A DNA stretch of 64,000 nt from JBAJNN01 sp036881905. Its GTDB lineage: Bacteria > Pseudomonadota > Alphaproteobacteria > Rhizobiales > Im1. The position numbers were made by a program, and so were the translations under genes. The stretch lies in assembly GCA_036881905.1 (NCBI GenBank), contig JBAJNN010000004.1, positions 1-64,000 on the forward strand. Reading direction: 5' to 3'. Below are positions 56,440-64,000 of this stretch, piece by piece; position 1 is the first letter of the stretch, and each line of letters begins with the position of its first letter. The notes beneath the pieces were generated by a model. The model ran no database searches, was not told the DNA's origin, and saw nothing but the letters and a program-made list of their open reading frames with translations.

Positions 56440-58046
56440 CAGCTTGCACCCGTTCTGCGATGAGCCGGCATTTCAGCAATCACGATCTGCTGAGTTATTG
56501 CGTCGAAACCATAGTAGATGCGAAGGCAACGGAGCGGATCGCGTGTATTACCACCGCTCTTCACATGCCAGTCCGCCTGAAGTCGCCGGCCTTGAAAGTC
56601 AAACTCGAAGGTATCAGCTCCGCATGGTGCATTCTCGACACCTTCCTCGATGGGGATATTTGCAAGACTCCCGCCGCCATTTATGCGGCGGTCGAGGCAG
56701 GTTGAGGCGAGCCAACGGATGCAGCGCCCAACTAGTCCCACATCCTGGAACTGGGGCTTCCGGACACCCCAACGAGCCGCTGCCGAGAGGACACAGCGCC
56801 CGACGAAATTCTTATCGCACCATTCCGCAAAGTCTTCCCATGACCGCGGGATGATCAGTTCATCGTCGGGGTCCAGACCCCGGGCACTCAATTGGGCCTG
56901 GAGGATCTGAATTCGCCTCCGGGAAGCATGCAGTTGCGACTCGGCCAGTTTCGCGCGTTCTTCCTCAGACGCAGCCAATTCAAAATTCTGTGTTGCCTCT
57001 GCTTTCGTCGCAACAACCTCCGTTTCGAGTGCTTTCAAACGCCGCTGCAGAACCTCGACTTGATCGGTATCGCTGACGCCTTCGACAGAGCGCCGTTCCT
57101 GCTCGATTCGCAGCGCCACACTTCGCACAGCGGCGAACGCAATCACGTCATGTCCAAGTCGCGTCCGCCGAAGGCTCTCACTAGCCGCGATCCTTCGGAG
57201 TTCGGTCACCGCTCTTTTGGGATCGACTCTGATCGCATCACCGAGAATGAGCCTGTGTTCGTAGGGATCCGAGCCTGCATCGAACCCCGGCAGATAGACA
57301 CGCGCCGCACCATGATAGACGGAGCGAATTTTCCCGAAGGCGTCCGACAACGCGTATGTCCGGTCCGCTGGCAGCGCGACCACGTGCGCGAGCCCGAGGG
57401 TGGCGCGGGCCAATGCATCTGTGTTGATCGACGGCGCCTCGGCGCGCTCATCACCGGTAACTACGAGTACGGGAAGCCGCCGATCACGACTTTCGAGCAT
57501 CTCGATCAGATCTTCGACATCGGAGTCAGTGTCGATACGCCAAGGCTGTGCCGCAAGAGGAAGGGCCTCAACGCTAAGCCCGTCCTTCTCGGCAATTTGC
57601 TGCATCAATCCGGGAACATGAGGGCTGATCGACAGCTCCTCCTCGGCGGTGCTGACAAGCAGTCGAAGGCTCAATTGCGGCAAACGCTCGCCCTGACGAC
57701 CGAGCGTAACTTCGGTTGTCCATGTTCGCCCGGCTATCATCTTGTCAGGATCATCACCGCGGACGGCCCAAAGGGTCGTGCCTTCGCCGTCAATACGAGC
57801 GCCAAGAGTTATCCGACCGCCCGCCAAATACTCGAATGCCTGACCGTCCCACGCTTCCTGAGGCAGCCTTCCGCCTGACCGGTTCTGCGCCCAGGCGAGA
57901 ACCTCGGGCATGGCCCGGTCCATCGCGGCAGCGTGGTCATCCCCTCGTACAGTCGCCACGACGCGCAGGACCTCGCGCTCCTGTACTGTCTGCGGCATTC
58001 GCGACCGCAGCGGGGCCAGGGCATCGGCCATCGGACCAGAGTTCAT
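56439..58046 (-). CDS. Coiled-coil protein inside the type I R-M operon, function unknown
   Basis: 535 residues. A mixed N-terminal domain (MADALAPLRSRMPQTVQERE...) is followed by a long predicted coiled coil at about residues 315-395 (EVLQRRLKALETEVVATKAE, LAESQLHASRRRIQILQAQL). A C-terminal domain of about 100 residues contains TFEFDFQGRRLQADWHVKSG and LRCLRIYYGFDAITQQIVIA. The latter has the rhythm of a RelE-like or small nuclease domain but lacks a motif I can name. It is translationally coupled on both sides (4-nt ATGA overlap upstream, TGATG downstream), so it is a true operon member. Confidence 0.75.
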
Positions 58047-58738
58047 TCCGCGGCCTCCTCGTCAGGCGTGACTTCCCCCGAACCGTCGAATTCGGCGAGG
58101 TAGATGCGATAGGTCTCGGGCTCCATCCGGAACAGGACCTCGCTGGCGCGGAACTCCACCTCGAAAACGCGGACCGGACCGAAAGTCTCGTCCACATGAT
58201 CGTTGAAAGGACCATTGTCGTCGTAGCTCGAACCGACCGGCAACGGCAGTGTACGGTCTTGCCGATGCACGCGATGCAGGAAACCGACGATGGTGTCGGC
58301 GGCTTCGGCAGCAAGCAGCGCTTGGACCGCCTCCATCACCGGGCGCAGCTCGCCAGTCCCGTGGGAGGCGAAACCACATTGGTTGCGCAACTCGCAGATT
58401 CCCTGAATGGCCGTGTTTAATCCGGCAAGGGTCTGCGCGAGGCTCTTGCGCACCTCGGCCGCGGCGCTCGCGGTCGCGGGAAGAAAGGGCAGGTTCTGTG
58501 TTGCAGCTTTGAAAAGCTTCGGCAGATCGTCCGTGGCCGCATAGGCGACGGAGCGCTCGCCCAGCACGGCGCGGCAGGTGCTTTCAACCAGCGTCTTGGC
58601 AAGATCGAAGGCGAGGCCGGGGTTCTCGACCACCGCCTGCTCGATCCCCTTCACCTGTTCCTCGATATGCGGGAGGCCCGCCGTCATGGCGTCGCGGGCG
58701 CCGTGCATCACGAAAGGCTGAGGGACGGGCTCAACCAT
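58043..58738 (-). CDS. Abi_C-like HEPN protein in the type I R-M operon
   Basis: About 231 residues from ATG 58738, which overlaps the hsdS stop (TGATG); the longer open frame is not supported. The middle block PGLAFDLAKTLVESTCRAVL, DDLPKLFKAATQNL and LRNQCGFASHG resembles the C-terminal domain of abortive-infection proteins (Abi_C, HEPN-like), with the RNxxxxxxxH pattern that in HEPN proteins forms an RNase site; the spacing here is one longer than Rx4-6H. An acidic tail follows. Such domains often toxify the cell on phage infection. The assignment rests on motif recall. Confidence 0.65.
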   Translation of the reverse strand: MVEPVPQPFVMHGARDAMTAGLPHIEEQVKGIEQAVVENPGLAFDLAKTLVESTCRAVLGERSVAYAATDDLPKLFKAATQNLPFLPATASAAAEVRKSLAQTLAGLNTAIQGICELRNQCGFASHGTGELRPVMEAVQALLAAEAADTIVGFLHRVHRQDRTLPLPVGSSYDDNGPFNDHVDETFGPVRVFEVEFRASEVLFRMEPETYRIYLAEFDGSGEVTPDEEAAE

Positions 58739-60084
58739 CACAGCACCCGTTCGAGGAAGGTTTCGGCGTCCTTCACGCGCAGATCGCCGGAGACGAGCTT
58801 GGGTAGCAGCGTGTCGCGGAGTGCCGCTAGGGTCCGGGCTTCGCGCACTGCGGCGCTCGAACGCGCGAACCAGGGTTTCACAGCAGAGCCTAATGCAAGA
58901 AGAACTTGGGGCGTCGGTGACACGAATTGGAAGTGATTCAAAGCCGACGCTGGCACTCTTTGCCGACCGCTCGTACCCGTCATGCCCTGTATGGCAAAAT
59001 CGCGGAACCGTTGATCTCGCGCCAGCAGATAGCCTGCCTCTTCCGGCCAAGGTGCTTTTGGTCGCAGTACGATGTATTCAGTCGAGCCCCAGCCGACTTG
59101 ACCATCCTGCAGAAAATCTACGAAGGCGGTCTTGCCGTTTTCGAGACAAGGTGTGATCCGCGCAACGAGGGTATCCCCGTTCGAGAACTTCATCCCTGAG
59201 CCGAACGGACGCTGTGCCACCTCATCCGGCGCGTGACTTTTCGTTGGCATATTCGCCATGTCGAGATAGGGTGCGGGCAGGTCCTTCTTCAGGGCGCGCG
59301 TTGGGTTGACTTCGAATACCTCGGGCAATCGAACAGACTGCCACCCCTCCGGAACCTCCCCGTGCTCGGTCTCCACCAACCGGTCGGGGAAGAGGGCGGC
59401 GAGGTGCGGTGGGAGACCGGTGGCACGATCTTCTGCCTTGGCGCGGACGGGCTCGAAATCGATCAACCACGCCTTAAACAGCGCCCGCGCCATCGCCTCC
59501 AGCGTCGCGCTCATCTGCCGGTTCAGTTCGATCTTGTCGTCCAGCGTCCCGAGGATATGCGCAATCGCGCGTTGCTCGTGGAGCTCGGGATAAGCAACCT
59601 CGAGGTTCTCCAAATCCCGCTTGGTGACATGACCAAGCCCGGTCGTCTGCTTGTTCCGCGCTATGCCGACGAAGTTGGGTTTCAGGTAGCGAAGCAGGTA
59701 GTAGAAAAAGACTGTGTCAATGCCGTCTTCTGGCGTCACTCGAAATACATGCTGGTTGAGCCAACCTTCCGGGCCACGCCACCAAAACGCGTCAATCGAG
59801 GTTTCAGGCTGCCCGGACCAAGAGAAAAGAAGATCACCCGGCCGCACACGAACAGACTCGTCGAACGTCTGCTGCGTGAATTTTGTTTGGCCGCTGAGGC
59901 CGCCCTTTATCTCGGCAATCTTGATCACCGGCCGTCCCGTGGGCGTAAACTGTATGTCCTTGAAGGCAATACCGTTTACCCAACGTGCCATTGAGTGCAG
60001 GGCACGCGGCGTCCAATCTTCTGGAAAGCTTGGGTGGTAGAGCCACCCCCGGTTCACGGAATCTTCGAGGGCCTCAACCGCCAT
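58738..60084 (-). CDS. hsdS: Type I restriction enzyme, specificity subunit HsdS
   Basis: 448 residues with two target-recognition domains separated by helical spacers. The first conserved region is EQRAIAHILGTLDDKIELNR (near residue 170), and the second is SSAAVREARTLAALRDTLLP near the end, with TRD1 before the first and TRD2 between them (PEGWQSVRLPEVFEVNPTRA). The two-part site it reads cannot be predicted. It overlaps hsdM by 11 nt. Confidence 0.95.
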   Translation of the reverse strand: MAVEALEDSVNRGWLYHPSFPEDWTPRALHSMARWVNGIAFKDIQFTPTGRPVIKIAEIKGGLSGQTKFTQQTFDESVRVRPGDLLFSWSGQPETSIDAFWWRGPEGWLNQHVFRVTPEDGIDTVFFYYLLRYLKPNFVGIARNKQTTGLGHVTKRDLENLEVAYPELHEQRAIAHILGTLDDKIELNRQMSATLEAMARALFKAWLIDFEPVRAKAEDRATGLPPHLAALFPDRLVETEHGEVPEGWQSVRLPEVFEVNPTRALKKDLPAPYLDMANMPTKSHAPDEVAQRPFGSGMKFSNGDTLVARITPCLENGKTAFVDFLQDGQVGWGSTEYIVLRPKAPWPEEAGYLLARDQRFRDFAIQGMTGTSGRQRVPASALNHFQFVSPTPQVLLALGSAVKPWFARSSAAVREARTLAALRDTLLPKLVSGDLRVKDAETFLERVL

Positions 60085-61909
60085 ACCTGAGCTCCCGCAG
60101 GTTGTCGGCGATTGCGGCGTCCAGCCGAGCGGCCTCGTCCTGCTGCGCGCGTAGCTCGGATATCAGCCTAGCCATCTTACCGTCGAAGGGTTCGTCGTCC
60201 TCTTCCGCTGCTTCGGCGCCGACGTAGCGGCCGGGAGTTAGCACGTGCCCGTGCTTGCGGATCTCTTCCAGCTTGGCAGCCTTGCAGAAGCCGGGGATGT
60301 CCTCGTAGGCGGTAAGACCATCGACCGCTCCCGGCGGCACGTCCTTCTCGCCGCGCCAGAGATGATACATGCCCGTGATCCGGGCGATGTCCTCGTCCGA
60401 CAGGTCGCGATGGGTGCGGTCGACCATAAAGCCCATCTTGCGGGCGTCGATGAACAGTACATGCCCACGCCGGTCGCGGTACTTGTGGTTCTTGCGATCG
60501 CGGGCGAGAAACCAGAGGCAGGCGGGAATCTGCGTTGAATAGAACAGCTGCCCCGGCAGCGCGACCATGCAGTCGACCACGTCCTCCTCGATCAGCTTTC
60601 TTCGAATCTCACCCTCGCCTGACTGGTTCGACGACATCGAGCCGTTCGACAGGACGAAACCCGCCACGCCCGAGGGTGCGAGGTGATGGACGATGTGCTG
60701 AACCCACGCAAAGTTGGCGTTGCCCGCGGGCGGGTCGCCATACTGCCAGCGCCTGTCGCCACGCAGCCGCTCGCCGCCCCAGTCGGAGATGTTGAAGGGC
60801 GGGTTGGCGAGGATAAAATCGGCCTTTAGGTCGGGGTGGCGGTCGTTGTGGAAGGTATCGCCATGGGCGATCTGCCCGTCGATGCCCCGGATGGCGAGAT
60901 TCATCTTTGCCAGCCGCCAGGTCGTGTAGTTCGACTCCTGCCCGTAGATCGAGATGTCGGCCTTGGCCTTGCCGCCATTGCCGTTGCCGTTCCGGTGGGC
61001 GTGGATGAACTCCATCGATTGCACGAACATGCCCGACGAGCCGCAGCAGGGGTCATAGACCCGGCCGCGATAGGGCTCCAGCATCTCGACCAGAAGCTTG
61101 ACGACGCAACGGGGCGTGTAGAACTCACCGCCCTTCTTGCCTTCTGCGCTGGCAAATTGGGACAAGAAATACTCGTATATCCGGCCGAGCACATCCTTCG
61201 CCCTGGCTTCGGCATCGCCGACCTTGATGTTCGAGATCAGGTCGATCAGCTGGCCGAGCCGCGTCTTGTCGAGCGCGGGGCGCGCGTAGTCTTTTGGCAG
61301 CACGCCCTTCAGCGCGGAGTTGTCGCGCTCGATACCAGCCATTGCGTCGTCAACCAGCTGCCCAATGGTGCTCTGCCGGGCTTGCGCCTTGAGATGTGCC
61401 CAGCGGGCCTCAGGCGGCACCCAGAAAATATTCGTGGCCCGGTACTCGTCCGGGTCCTCCGGATCGGCTCCCTGATCCTGTTCCGCTTCGAGCTTGGCGT
61501 GCATCTCCTCGAAGGCGTCGGAAATGTACTTGAGGAAGATGAGCCCGAGGACGACGTGCTTATATTCCGCCGCGTCCATGCTGCCGCGCAGGGCATCGGC
61601 CATCCGCCAGAGCTCGGCCTCGTAGCCGACATTGGCCGCCGAGGTGTTGGGGCGGGCAGCACGTACTTTTCGGTCAACCTCGGCGGCCTTCGCGGCAGCC
61701 GGGAAGCCCTCACCCTCCGCAACAATGGCGACAGAGCCGCCACGCCCACGGCCAGGCACGATTGCGCCATCGTCAATCAGCGCCTGCCTGACCTCTTCAT
61801 ATAGGGCTTCATCCCAGCCGAGGGTCAAGCGCAGCTTTCCATTTCCGGCCGAGCCGCCGAGCTCAGCCAATACCTCGACAAACCTGTCTCTGTGCGCCTG
61901 CTCAGCCAT
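60074..61909 (-). CDS. hsdM: Type I restriction enzyme, DNA methylase subunit HsdM
   Basis: 611 residues. The SAM motif DPCCGSSGMFVQSMEFIHAH and the adenine methylase motif NPPFNISDW are intact. The N-terminus carries an extra winged-helix-like segment (LTLGWDEALYEEVRQALIDD), which many HsdM proteins have. N6-adenine methylation protects self sites. It is the first R-M gene of the operon, 10 bp after the antitoxin-like gene. Confidence 0.96.
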   Translation of the reverse strand: MAEQAHRDRFVEVLAELGGSAGNGKLRLTLGWDEALYEEVRQALIDDGAIVPGRGRGGSVAIVAEGEGFPAAAKAAEVDRKVRAARPNTSAANVGYEAELWRMADALRGSMDAAEYKHVVLGLIFLKYISDAFEEMHAKLEAEQDQGADPEDPDEYRATNIFWVPPEARWAHLKAQARQSTIGQLVDDAMAGIERDNSALKGVLPKDYARPALDKTRLGQLIDLISNIKVGDAEARAKDVLGRIYEYFLSQFASAEGKKGGEFYTPRCVVKLLVEMLEPYRGRVYDPCCGSSGMFVQSMEFIHAHRNGNGNGGKAKADISIYGQESNYTTWRLAKMNLAIRGIDGQIAHGDTFHNDRHPDLKADFILANPPFNISDWGGERLRGDRRWQYGDPPAGNANFAWVQHIVHHLAPSGVAGFVLSNGSMSSNQSGEGEIRRKLIEEDVVDCMVALPGQLFYSTQIPACLWFLARDRKNHKYRDRRGHVLFIDARKMGFMVDRTHRDLSDEDIARITGMYHLWRGEKDVPPGAVDGLTAYEDIPGFCKAAKLEEIRKHGHVLTPGRYVGAEAAEEDDEPFDGKMARLISELRAQQDEAARLDAAIADNLRELRYGG

Positions 61910-61919
61910 GCTGCCCCCT

Positions 61920-62102
61920 TCAATCCCGCTTCGGCTTCATAGCCGCCGCTGCTTCCAGCGTCTTCAGCCGTTCGTATTCCTCGACCGACAGTACGACCAC
62001 GACCGCCCGCCCGTGCTTGGCCACTGCCACCGGCTCGGCGCGGGCGAGGCCGATCAGTCGACCGAAGCCATACTTCGCGTCTTTTGCGCTCAGGGTCTGC
62101 AT
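61920..62102 (-). CDS. Phd/YefM-like antitoxin-type protein
   Basis: 60 residues from ATG 62102 (GGGGAG upstream; an in-frame TTG at 62138 is weaker). SAKDAKYGFGRLIGLARAEP and VAVAKHGRAVVVVLSVEEYE are the Phd/YefM-type antitoxin core. No toxin gene is adjacent; it lies just upstream of hsdM. It may act as a regulator of the R-M operon or be an orphan antitoxin. Confidence 0.75.
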   Translation of the reverse strand: MQTLSAKDAKYGFGRLIGLARAEPVAVAKHGRAVVVVLSVEEYERLKTLEAAAAMKPKRD

Positions 62103-62187
62103 GCGACTCCCCGCCTTGCGCCGAGCAGTTTTGGCCAATTTAGCCCAATTAGCAATGCCTAAGCGCAGATTGGCCGGGATGACGGCG

Positions 62188-62598
62188 CTAGCTGGGCAGG
62201 AAAGCTTGGTACTGCTCGGTCCAACTCAGTGGAAACGGCCCCATTAACGCCGCAAGCGTGAGTCGAGGTGGCTGCCTTCCGTCGAGAATCGCCTCGACGA
62301 TGTCCGGGGCCAGTAGCGTCAGGCGCAGGACCCGGCACAGATAGGACTGGTTGATCTTTTCCGCTTCGGCCAGCTCGGTCACCGAGGCGAATCGGCCGCT
62401 CTCCATGAGTCGCTTCCAGCGGTGGGCCCGGGCGATCGCCTTGACCATGGTGTTGTCGACGCGCGGGCGGGGCTGGCCCCAACATGCCCCGTCGGGCGTT
62501 ACCACCTGCTTGCGCCCGCCGCGCTTCCGGACGGTCAGGGGAACACGGACCGTCAGCGTGCGCTCATTCGCGGTGGTGGTGGCGTCGCCGGCTCTCAT
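62188..62598 (-). CDS. Helix-turn-helix protein linked to the recombinase
   Basis: 136 residues. The segment RFASVTELAEAEKINQSYLC reads as a helix-turn-helix, followed by RVLRLTLLAPDIVEAILDGR. It overlaps the recombinase gene by 4 nt (ATGA) and occurs next to such recombinases in other Alphaproteobacteria, from memory. It may be a ParB-like or Cro-like accessory factor. Confidence 0.6.
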   Translation of the reverse strand: MRAGDATTTANERTLTVRVPLTVRKRGGRKQVVTPDGACWGQPRPRVDNTMVKAIARAHRWKRLMESGRFASVTELAEAEKINQSYLCRVLRLTLLAPDIVEAILDGRQPPRLTLAALMGPFPLSWTEQYQAFLPS

Positions 62599-63924
62599 GC
62601 TGCTCCCCGCGGATCGTCGGTCATGCCGCCAAGCTCATGAACCAGACTCGCCAGCCCATCGACGCGGAGGCGGATATCGACGCCGTCGCTCCCAACCTCG
62701 ACGCGCTCGACGAGGAGCTGGACGATGCGGGCCTGCTCGGCCGGGAACAGCTCGTCCCACAGCGGATCCAGCCCTTCCAAGGCTTCCCCGACCTCAGCCT
62801 CGGACAGACCATCGATCTCGGGTCGCGCCGACCGCCATGTGCCGACGATCACCTCCGGGGCGCGAAGGAGGCCGCGCAGCTGGTCGACCACCGCGCCCTC
62901 GATCTCGGCGGCGGGCACGCGCCCGACCGGGCAGGCATCGTCGCCGCGCTTCAGAACCGACTGGCTGACATATAGTAGCGGTAGAGCTTGTCGCCCCGTC
63001 GGGTGTGCGTGGGCGTCATCGCACAGCCGGTTGGACCGAAGATGAGGCCCTTCAGAAGAGCCGGTGTCGCGGCGTGGGTCCGGCCTGCGCGTACCCTCGG
63101 ACTCTCGCGCAGGATTCCATGCACCTTGTCCCACAGAGCGCGCGTGATGATGGCTTCGTGCTCGCCCGGGTAAGCCGTGCCCTTGTGCACGGCGTCACCG
63201 ATATAGACCCGGTTGTTGAGCAGCTTGTAGAGAAAGCCCTTGTCGACCAGCCGACCGCGCCGCGTCCGCACGCCCTCGGTGGCGAGCGCCCGGGCCAGCG
63301 CCGTTGCTGAGCCGACCTCGACGAAGCGCTCGAAGATCATCCGGACCGTCGCGGCCTCGGCCTCATTGATCACCAGCTTGCGCTCCCGGACCTCGTAGCC
63401 GAGCGGAACGAATCCACCCATCCACATGCCGCGTTTGCGCGAGGCGGCGATCTTGTCCCGGATGCGCTCGCCGATCACCTCCCGCTCGAACTGGGCGAAG
63501 GACAGGAGGATGTTGAGCGTAAGCCGCCCCATGGACGTCGTGGTGTTGAACGACTGGGTCACGCTGACGAAGGTGACGCCGCCGCGATCGAACACCTCGA
63601 CCAGCTTGGCGAAATCCATCAGCGAGCGGCTGAGCCGGTCGATCTTGTAGACGACGACCACGTCGATGCGGCCGTCCTCGATGTCGGCGAGCAGGCGCTT
63701 CAGCGCCGGCCGGTCCAGCGTCCCGCCCGAGAAACCACCGTCGTCATAGGGCTCGGGATAAAGCACCCAGCCTTCGGGCTTCTGGCTCGCGATATAGGCT
63801 TCGCAGGCCTCGCGCTGGGCGTCGAGGCTGTTGAACTCCATCTCCAACCCTTCTTCGGTCGACTTGCGCGTATAGACCGCGCAGCGCAGCTTTCGGATGG
63901 GTTTGACGGAGGCAAGCGATTTCG

Positions 63925-63928
<4 letters not shown>
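62595..63928 (-). pseudogene. Large serine recombinase, frameshifted
   Basis: The N-terminal resolvase domain is complete to about residue 150: YTRKSTEE with the catalytic Ser, IDVVVVYKIDRLSRSL, SFAQFEREVIGERIRDKIAA. A recombinase domain follows (GFVPLGYEVRERKLVINEAE, FLYKLLNNRVYIGDAVHKGT). At KLYRYYM near 62960 the frame ends; the true continuation YVSQSVLKRGDDACPVGRVP is in another frame, running to 62595. Two extra bases (TA in TATATG) explain the shift. Such enzymes integrate and excise islands. It is probably inactive unless the shift is an error. Confidence 0.75.

Positions 63929-64000
<72 letters not shown>

Overview
The window looks like a piece of an alphaproteobacterial chromosome of moderate to high GC. 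The evidence is gene order: recG-sdhE-mfd (interrupted here), purL-bolA-grxD, coaD-cyclophilin-queA and pyrB-pyrC'-plsY-dprA, together with DUF1489, DUF2093, a class II DAHP synthase and a CCA-encoding tRNA-Ser(CGA). The genus cannot be told from the sequence. Many genes are visibly broken (ampG, an AmiD/AmpD-type amidase, queA, a restriction-endonuclease-like gene, two TPR genes, an MFS gene, a serine recombinase), and small inverted-repeat elements have spread, so this is a genome with active decay and small mobile elements.

Layout. 1-2.1 kb: end of an IS481-type transposase, an ampG pseudogene and a cold-shock gene. 2.5-8.7 kb: uvrB, a first MITE, cytochrome b561, two related small ORFs and a gamma-glutamyltransferase. 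9-12.3 kb: an HlyD/ATPase/ABC-2 permease exporter operon. 12.3-16.2 kb: livGFHM without a binding protein. 16.3-23.5 kb: uvrA facing pyrB-pyrC'-plsY-dprA. 23.5-27.4 kb: a broken amidase, class II aroG, a MITE relic, a broken TPR gene and DUF2093. 27.7-32.6 kb: purL-bolA-grxD, an AEC-family transporter and DUF1489. 32.7-36.8 kb: a decaying cluster with a 42-residue peptide bearing a double glycine, a frameshifted small gene, a TPR-like gene split by a 430-bp element that carries a metN fragment, a truncated MFS gene and a SAP-domain gene. 37-47.2 kb: mfd, then a pepM / ATP-grasp / MFS cassette lodged between mfd and sdhE, then recG. 47.2-52.7 kb: restriction-like and queA pseudogenes, cyclophilin, coaD, a DUF1460 protein and mntP. 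52.9-64 kb: tRNA-Ser followed by a defence island (type I restriction-modification operon with a HEPN/Abi_C-like gene and a coiled-coil gene inserted, then an antitoxin-like gene, an HTH gene and a frameshifted serine recombinase).

The most interesting system is the cassette at 40.8-44.4 kb. Its first gene carries the phosphoenolpyruvate mutase signature EDKxxPKxNS, the entry step to C-P bond natural products. It is followed only by an ATP-grasp ligase and an MFS exporter; no phosphonopyruvate decarboxylase is present. The cassette separates sdhE from mfd, and a copy of the mfd start lies on its far side, which records how it was inserted.

A second theme is a family of TA-flanked inverted-repeat elements (268-430 bp). 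In two cases, removing the element together with one TA restores the reading frame of the host gene, which fixes the element ends and the target duplication.
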